Positions 60,547 to 64,000 of a stretch of 64,000 bases of DNA are shown here, one piece after another. The DNA comes from Pseudomonas campi (lineage in GTDB: Bacteria; Pseudomonadota; Gammaproteobacteria; Pseudomonadales; Pseudomonadaceae): contig NZ_CP053697.2 of NCBI RefSeq assembly GCF_013200955.2, forward strand, positions 2,046,001-2,110,000, in the 5' to 3' direction. The notes below the pieces were generated by a model. That model did no database searches. It was not told the origin of the DNA and saw only the letters and a list, made by a program, of their open reading frames with translations. Both the position numbers and the translations under genes were made by a program. Numbering within the stretch: the first letter of the stretch is position 1; every line of letters begins with the position of its first letter.

Positions 60547-62531
60547 GCAGCGTCCAGCCGATTCCGCGGATTGCCCTGACCTGGCTGCTGGTGGCCCAGG
60601 TGCTGGTGATCCTGCCGCACCTGCTGCACCTGCCGCCGTGGATCATCGGCCTGTGGCTGTTCTGCGCCGGCTGGCGGATCCAGGTGTTCCGCATGCGCGC
60701 CACCTATCCCGGTACCCTGGTGCGGGTCGGCCTGCTGCTGGCTACGGCCGCCGGTGTGTTCCTCTCCCGTGGCAGCCTGATCGGCCTGGATGCCGGCGTG
60801 CTGCTGCTGGTGGCGACCTTTATCCTCAAGCTGCTGGAAATGCGCAGCCGGCGCGATGCCCTGGTGCTGATATTCCTCGGCTTCTTCGTGGTGGTGACGG
60901 CCTACCTGTTCGATGACAGTCTGCTTGCCGCGTTGTACAGCCTGCTGCCGGTGACCGCCTTGCTGGCCGCGCTGATCGGTCTGCAGCAGAGCGGGGTGGC
61001 CGTGCAGCCGCGGGCCACCCTGAAACTGGCCGTTACCCTGCAGTTGCAGGCGCTGCCGCTGATGCTGCTGCTGTTCGTGTTCTTCCCGCGCCTGGGCCCG
61101 CTGTGGAGCCTACCCAACCCGAACAAGGCCTTTACCGGCCTGTCCGACAGCATGGCGCCGGCCGATATCGCCGAACTCAGCCGTTCCGATGCCCTGGCCT
61201 TCCGCGCCAGTTTCAGCAGCCCGATGCCCGAACGCAGTGAGCTGTACTGGCGCGCGCTGACCCTGGAACACTTCGATGGCCGGCGCTGGTCGCAGTCGGC
61301 GGGGGCTAAACAGATCGGCGGTGCCGACTGGCGTAAACAGGGCCCGGCGCTGGACTACAGCATCGTCATGCAGCCCAGTGGCAAGCCGTGGCTGTTCGCC
61401 CTGGATGTCGGCCTGAGCAATCAGGACGGTGTGCGCCAGATGAGCGACTTCCGCCTGGAGAACCGCCAGCCGGTGGTGCAGAACCTGCTCTATCAGGTCA
61501 GCTCCTGGCCGCAGGCGCTGCGCCAGGTAGAGCTCCCGCCTGCGGTGGCTCGGCGGGCCCTGCAACTGCCCGAACAGGGCGACCCGCGCAGCCGCGCCTG
61601 GGCCGAGGAATTGCGCAGCCAACATGGGCAGGACCAGGCGCTGGTCGCGGCCTTGTTGCAGCATTTCAACCGCGAACCCTATGGCTACACCCTGAAACCG
61701 CCGCCGGTGGGCGCCGACAGCATCGACGAGTTCCTCTTCCGCACGCGCAAGGGCTTCTGTGCCCACTACGCCGGTGCCATGACCTTCGTCCTGCGTGCGG
61801 CCGGCATTCCGGCGCGGGTGGTGGCCGGTTACCAGGGCGGCGAGCTGAATCCGGCCGGCAATTACCTGTCGGTGCGCCAGTTCGATGCCCATGCCTGGGT
61901 CGAATACTGGCAGGACGGCAAAGGCTGGATCAGCGTCGATCCGACCTTTCAGGTGGCACCCGAACGTATCGAGCTGGGGCTGGAACAGGCTCTCGCCGAG
62001 GAGCAGAGCTTTCTCGAGGAATCGCCGCTCTCGCTGTTGCGCTACCGCGATGTCGGCTGGCTGAACGACCTGCGCCTGACCTGGGACAACATCAACTACG
62101 GCTGGCAGCGTTGGGTGCTGGGCTATCGCGGTGAGCAGCAGCTGCACCTGCTGCAACGCTGGTTCGGTACCCTCGACTGGCAGCGCCTGGCCCTGGCCCT
62201 GGTGGGTGGCGGCGGAGTGTTGCTTGGGCTGGTAGCGCTCTGGCTGTTCAAGCCCTGGCGCCGCGAGCGCGACCCACAGCAACGCCTGCTGCGCGGTTTC
62301 GAACGGGCCCTGGCCCGCCATGCCGTGATCCGCCAGCGCGGCGAAGGCATGCGCGCCTTTGCCCATCGCGCGGCGCGGGAACTGCCGGTCCAGGCCGCGG
62401 CCATCCAGGCCTTTGCGCGGATCTATGAGGCGCAGCGCTATGCCGGTCAGCCCAGCGCGCCTGACGAGCTGCGTGCAGCGCTGCGCCAGTTGCGTCGTAT
62501 GTTGCCCTGGCGCAAAAGCCCAGGCGCTTAG
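60543..62531 (+). CDS. tgpA: Membrane transglutaminase TgpA
   Basis: TgpA (662 aa) is an inner-membrane protein with a large periplasmic transglutaminase domain; P. aeruginosa TgpA is reported as essential. About five membrane segments precede the domain (residues about 20-185) and one follows it (near 560). The papain-type triad is Cys406 (GFCAHYAGAMTFVLRAAG), His450 (FDAHAWVEYW) and Asp466 (WISVDPTFQ). A C-terminal cytoplasmic tail follows. The start is coupled to DUF58 by ATGA. Confidence 0.92.
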   Translation: MSSVQPIPRIALTWLLVAQVLVILPHLLHLPPWIIGLWLFCAGWRIQVFRMRATYPGTLVRVGLLLATAAGVFLSRGSLIGLDAGVLLLVATFILKLLEMRSRRDALVLIFLGFFVVVTAYLFDDSLLAALYSLLPVTALLAALIGLQQSGVAVQPRATLKLAVTLQLQALPLMLLLFVFFPRLGPLWSLPNPNKAFTGLSDSMAPADIAELSRSDALAFRASFSSPMPERSELYWRALTLEHFDGRRWSQSAGAKQIGGADWRKQGPALDYSIVMQPSGKPWLFALDVGLSNQDGVRQMSDFRLENRQPVVQNLLYQVSSWPQALRQVELPPAVARRALQLPEQGDPRSRAWAEELRSQHGQDQALVAALLQHFNREPYGYTLKPPPVGADSIDEFLFRTRKGFCAHYAGAMTFVLRAAGIPARVVAGYQGGELNPAGNYLSVRQFDAHAWVEYWQDGKGWISVDPTFQVAPERIELGLEQALAEEQSFLEESPLSLLRYRDVGWLNDLRLTWDNINYGWQRWVLGYRGEQQLHLLQRWFGTLDWQRLALALVGGGGVLLGLVALWLFKPWRRERDPQQRLLRGFERALARHAVIRQRGEGMRAFAHRAARELPVQAAAIQAFARIYEAQRYAGQPSAPDELRAALRQLRRMLPWRKSPGA

Positions 62532-62713
62532 AGCCTTTTTCGAGCTGTAGGGTGCGCCGTGCCGCAGGTTATCCTGGCTGAACACACGCTGCATCCTACG
62601 CAAGATCCGCGACAAGTGCTTGAGCCAGGCGTGCGACTATTGACCACTTGCTGCTCACAGCAGCAGCGGCAATATGGCCATGGATGGGAGCAGATGCTTT
62701 CAGGGAGGGCAGA

Positions 62714-63493
62714 GTGACGGAATTACTGAACAAGCTGCAGAGTCAGGTGCTGAGCCAGCAGGTGCGGCTGTATGCCTGCTGTGCCCGTTTGCAGGCGCAA
62801 ACGGATGACGAGGCGCTGCATGACCTGCGCATCGCCTTGCGCAAGCTGCGCAGCCTGTTGCGCCCGCTGCGCCGGCAGGCGCTCTGCGCACAGCTTGAGC
62901 AAGCGGCGGCGGCGCTCGGGGAAAGCAGCGGGCCGCTGCGCGACCTCGAAGTGCTGGCCGGCGAGCTGCAGCGGCTGGGCCATGACCACCTGGCTAGGCA
63001 GCGCCGCACTCACCTGGCGGAGGGCTACGCCCGCTTGCTCGACAGCCTGGCCTTGCAGCGCCTGTTTATCCTCCTCGACGACTGGCCCGACAACTGTCGC
63101 GAGGCCCGGAGCAAGGGTGAGTGGCAGGTGGGCCGCAAGCGCGTACGCAAGTACCTGGCGAACCAGGCGCAACATCTGGCGACGGCTCTGCGCGATCCGG
63201 CCCATGACCGCCATCGCCTGCGCCTGCTGATCAAGCGTCTGCGCTACTGCGCCGAGGCCTATCCACGCCATAGCGACCTCTCGGCCAACTGCCTGAGTGG
63301 CCTGCGCCTGGCCCAGGCCGCGCTGGGCGATTGGCACGATCACCTGCAGTGGCTGGCGCGCCTGCCCAGCGAGCCCGATCTGCAGCCCTGCGCCGCGCTC
63401 TGGCAGCGCCACTTGGATGAAGCCGAGCAAAAAGCAGACCAAGCCTTGCAGGCACTGTGCGAACACTTCCCCGAGGCGTCACAAGCGGACTGA
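62714..63493 (+). CDS. CHAD-domain protein
   Basis: A 259-aa all-helical protein. The conserved His- and Arg-rich CHAD motifs are HDLRIALRKLRSLLRPLR near the start, GPLRDLEVLAGEL, HRLRLLIKRLRYCAEAY and LGDWHDHLQWL. CHAD domains bind polyphosphate; that is the likely role. I use GTG 62714 (VTELLNKLQSQ), with GGAGG six bases upstream. An ATG at 62648 would add a hydrophobic leader without a ribosome-binding site. A lone GTAGGGTGCGCC repeat arm lies in the gap after tgpA (from 62547). Confidence 0.85.
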   Translation: MTELLNKLQSQVLSQQVRLYACCARLQAQTDDEALHDLRIALRKLRSLLRPLRRQALCAQLEQAAAALGESSGPLRDLEVLAGELQRLGHDHLARQRRTHLAEGYARLLDSLALQRLFILLDDWPDNCREARSKGEWQVGRKRVRKYLANQAQHLATALRDPAHDRHRLRLLIKRLRYCAEAYPRHSDLSANCLSGLRLAQAALGDWHDHLQWLARLPSEPDLQPCAALWQRHLDEAEQKADQALQALCEHFPEASQAD

Positions 63494-63589
63494 CTGGCGG
63501 TAATTTCGCGGCTGAATTGTCTAGAACGCCCCTCCCGCAGCAAGGTGCTTTTCTCCTAAGCTGTTGAGCAGATAACAGGAGATTGCTGC

Positions 63590-64000
63590 ATGACTTTTGC
63601 TGAACTGATCCAGGCGGTGCATAACCGCCCGCAACACGTTGTAGTGCCGCCACTCTGGGGCCAGGGGCGGGCCACGTTCGGTGGCCTGGTCGCGGCGATG
63701 ATCTACGAAGCCATGCGCGCCAAGGTGCCGGCCGGGCGCCCGGTGCGTTCGCTGTCGATCACCTTTGTCGGTCCGCTGCTGATGGGCGAGGCGGTGGCGT
63801 TCGAAGTGGAAGTGCTGCGCGAAGGCAAGGCGGTCAGCCAGGTACTGGGCCGCGCGGTGCAGAACGGTGAAGTAGTGGCCCTGATGCAGGGCAGCTTTGG
63901 TGCCTCGCGCCAGTCGGCAGTCGAGGTTCCCGCCGTGCCCGCGCCCGCGATGAAGCCGGTCGAGGAATGCCAGGAACTGCCGTACATCGCCGGCGTCACC
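63590..64000 (+). CDS. Acyl-CoA thioesterase, TesB-like (N-terminal part)
   Basis: The first 137 residues of a hotdog-fold thioesterase that runs past the window end. It begins MTFAELIQAVHNRPQHVVVP, then WGQGRATFGGLVAAMIYEAM (the first-hotdog GG signature) and PVRSLSITFVGPLLMGEAVA. Family members hydrolyse acyl-CoA with two tandem hotdog domains; only the first is visible, so the active-site Asp of the second cannot be checked. GGAG lies about nine bases before the ATG. Confidence 0.85.
   Translation, partial: MTFAELIQAVHNRPQHVVVPPLWGQGRATFGGLVAAMIYEAMRAKVPAGRPVRSLSITFVGPLLMGEAVAFEVEVLREGKAVSQVLGRAVQNGEVVALMQGSFGASRQSAVEVPAVPAPAMKPVEECQELPYIAGVT

Overview
The window is chromosomal DNA from a Pseudomonas (Gammaproteobacteria). 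This rests on high GC content, a gltA-sdhCDAB-sucAB-lpdG-sucCD cluster followed by a BraB-type carrier, a cbb3 oxidase operon next to an aer-type receptor and acnA, a kdpFABCDE locus, a TgpA transglutaminase operon, and many Pseudomonas-type intergenic palindromes. The species is not certain. The alg gene placement and the cco operon without ccoQ argue against P. aeruginosa itself and fit a P. stutzeri/P. mendocina-like lineage (inference). I found no rRNA, tRNA, CRISPR array, prophage or transposase gene.

Layout. 1-2333: a ccoNOP operon on the minus strand (ccoP cut by the window edge) with an upstream Anr/FNR-type box, then an alpha/beta hydrolase. 3081-3538: three palindromic repeats and a terminator. 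3539-5104: an Aer-like receptor. 5105-8847: a strikingly AT-rich leader with a textbook sigma-54 promoter in front of a two-gene algD-algA module. 8962-16452: acnA, rlmM, tusA, gamma-glutamylcyclotransferase, a MATE pump, pdxB and a small conserved protein. 16723-22533: two compact clusters of poorly characterised genes: NAD-kinase-like/DUF1287/DCC, then ABC exporter/saccharopine-dehydrogenase-like/minimal site-2 protease. 22538-26805: EamA exporter, ppnP, a DEDDh exonuclease, a beta-hydroxyacid dehydrogenase, a cysteine-cluster protein and a periplasmic START protein, with two copies of a MITE-like element. 27110-40128: the complete gltA-sdh-suc-lpd TCA cluster. 40417-48040: braB, two hydrolases, a GST, DUF4892, an AI-2E-family permease and a YdgA/DUF945 protein. 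48417-56397: kdpFABC plus kdpDE, interrupted by palindromes. 56479-63493: patatin-like protein, lipoprotein, flavin reductase, moxR-DUF58-tgpA and a CHAD protein. 63590-64000: the start of an acyl-CoA thioesterase.

How the genes work together. The left end is respiratory (high-affinity oxidase, energy taxis, aconitase). The centre holds most of the TCA cycle: citrate synthase, succinate dehydrogenase, 2-oxoglutarate dehydrogenase and succinyl-CoA synthetase, fed by divergent, well-matched sigma-70 promoters. The right third combines potassium uptake with envelope-related functions. AlgD and AlgA would turn fructose-6-phosphate (together with an AlgC function encoded elsewhere) into GDP-mannuronate, the alginate precursor, but no polymerase or export gene is present here.

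Most notable: (i) the algD-algA module with a sigma-54 promoter and an AT-rich upstream region holding FleQ-like motifs; (ii) the two MITE-like elements, which begin immediately after stop codons; (iii) a wider pattern of repeats whose conserved ends supply the stop codon of the neighbouring gene; (iv) three helically phased CTTTAYGC motifs upstream of kdpF.
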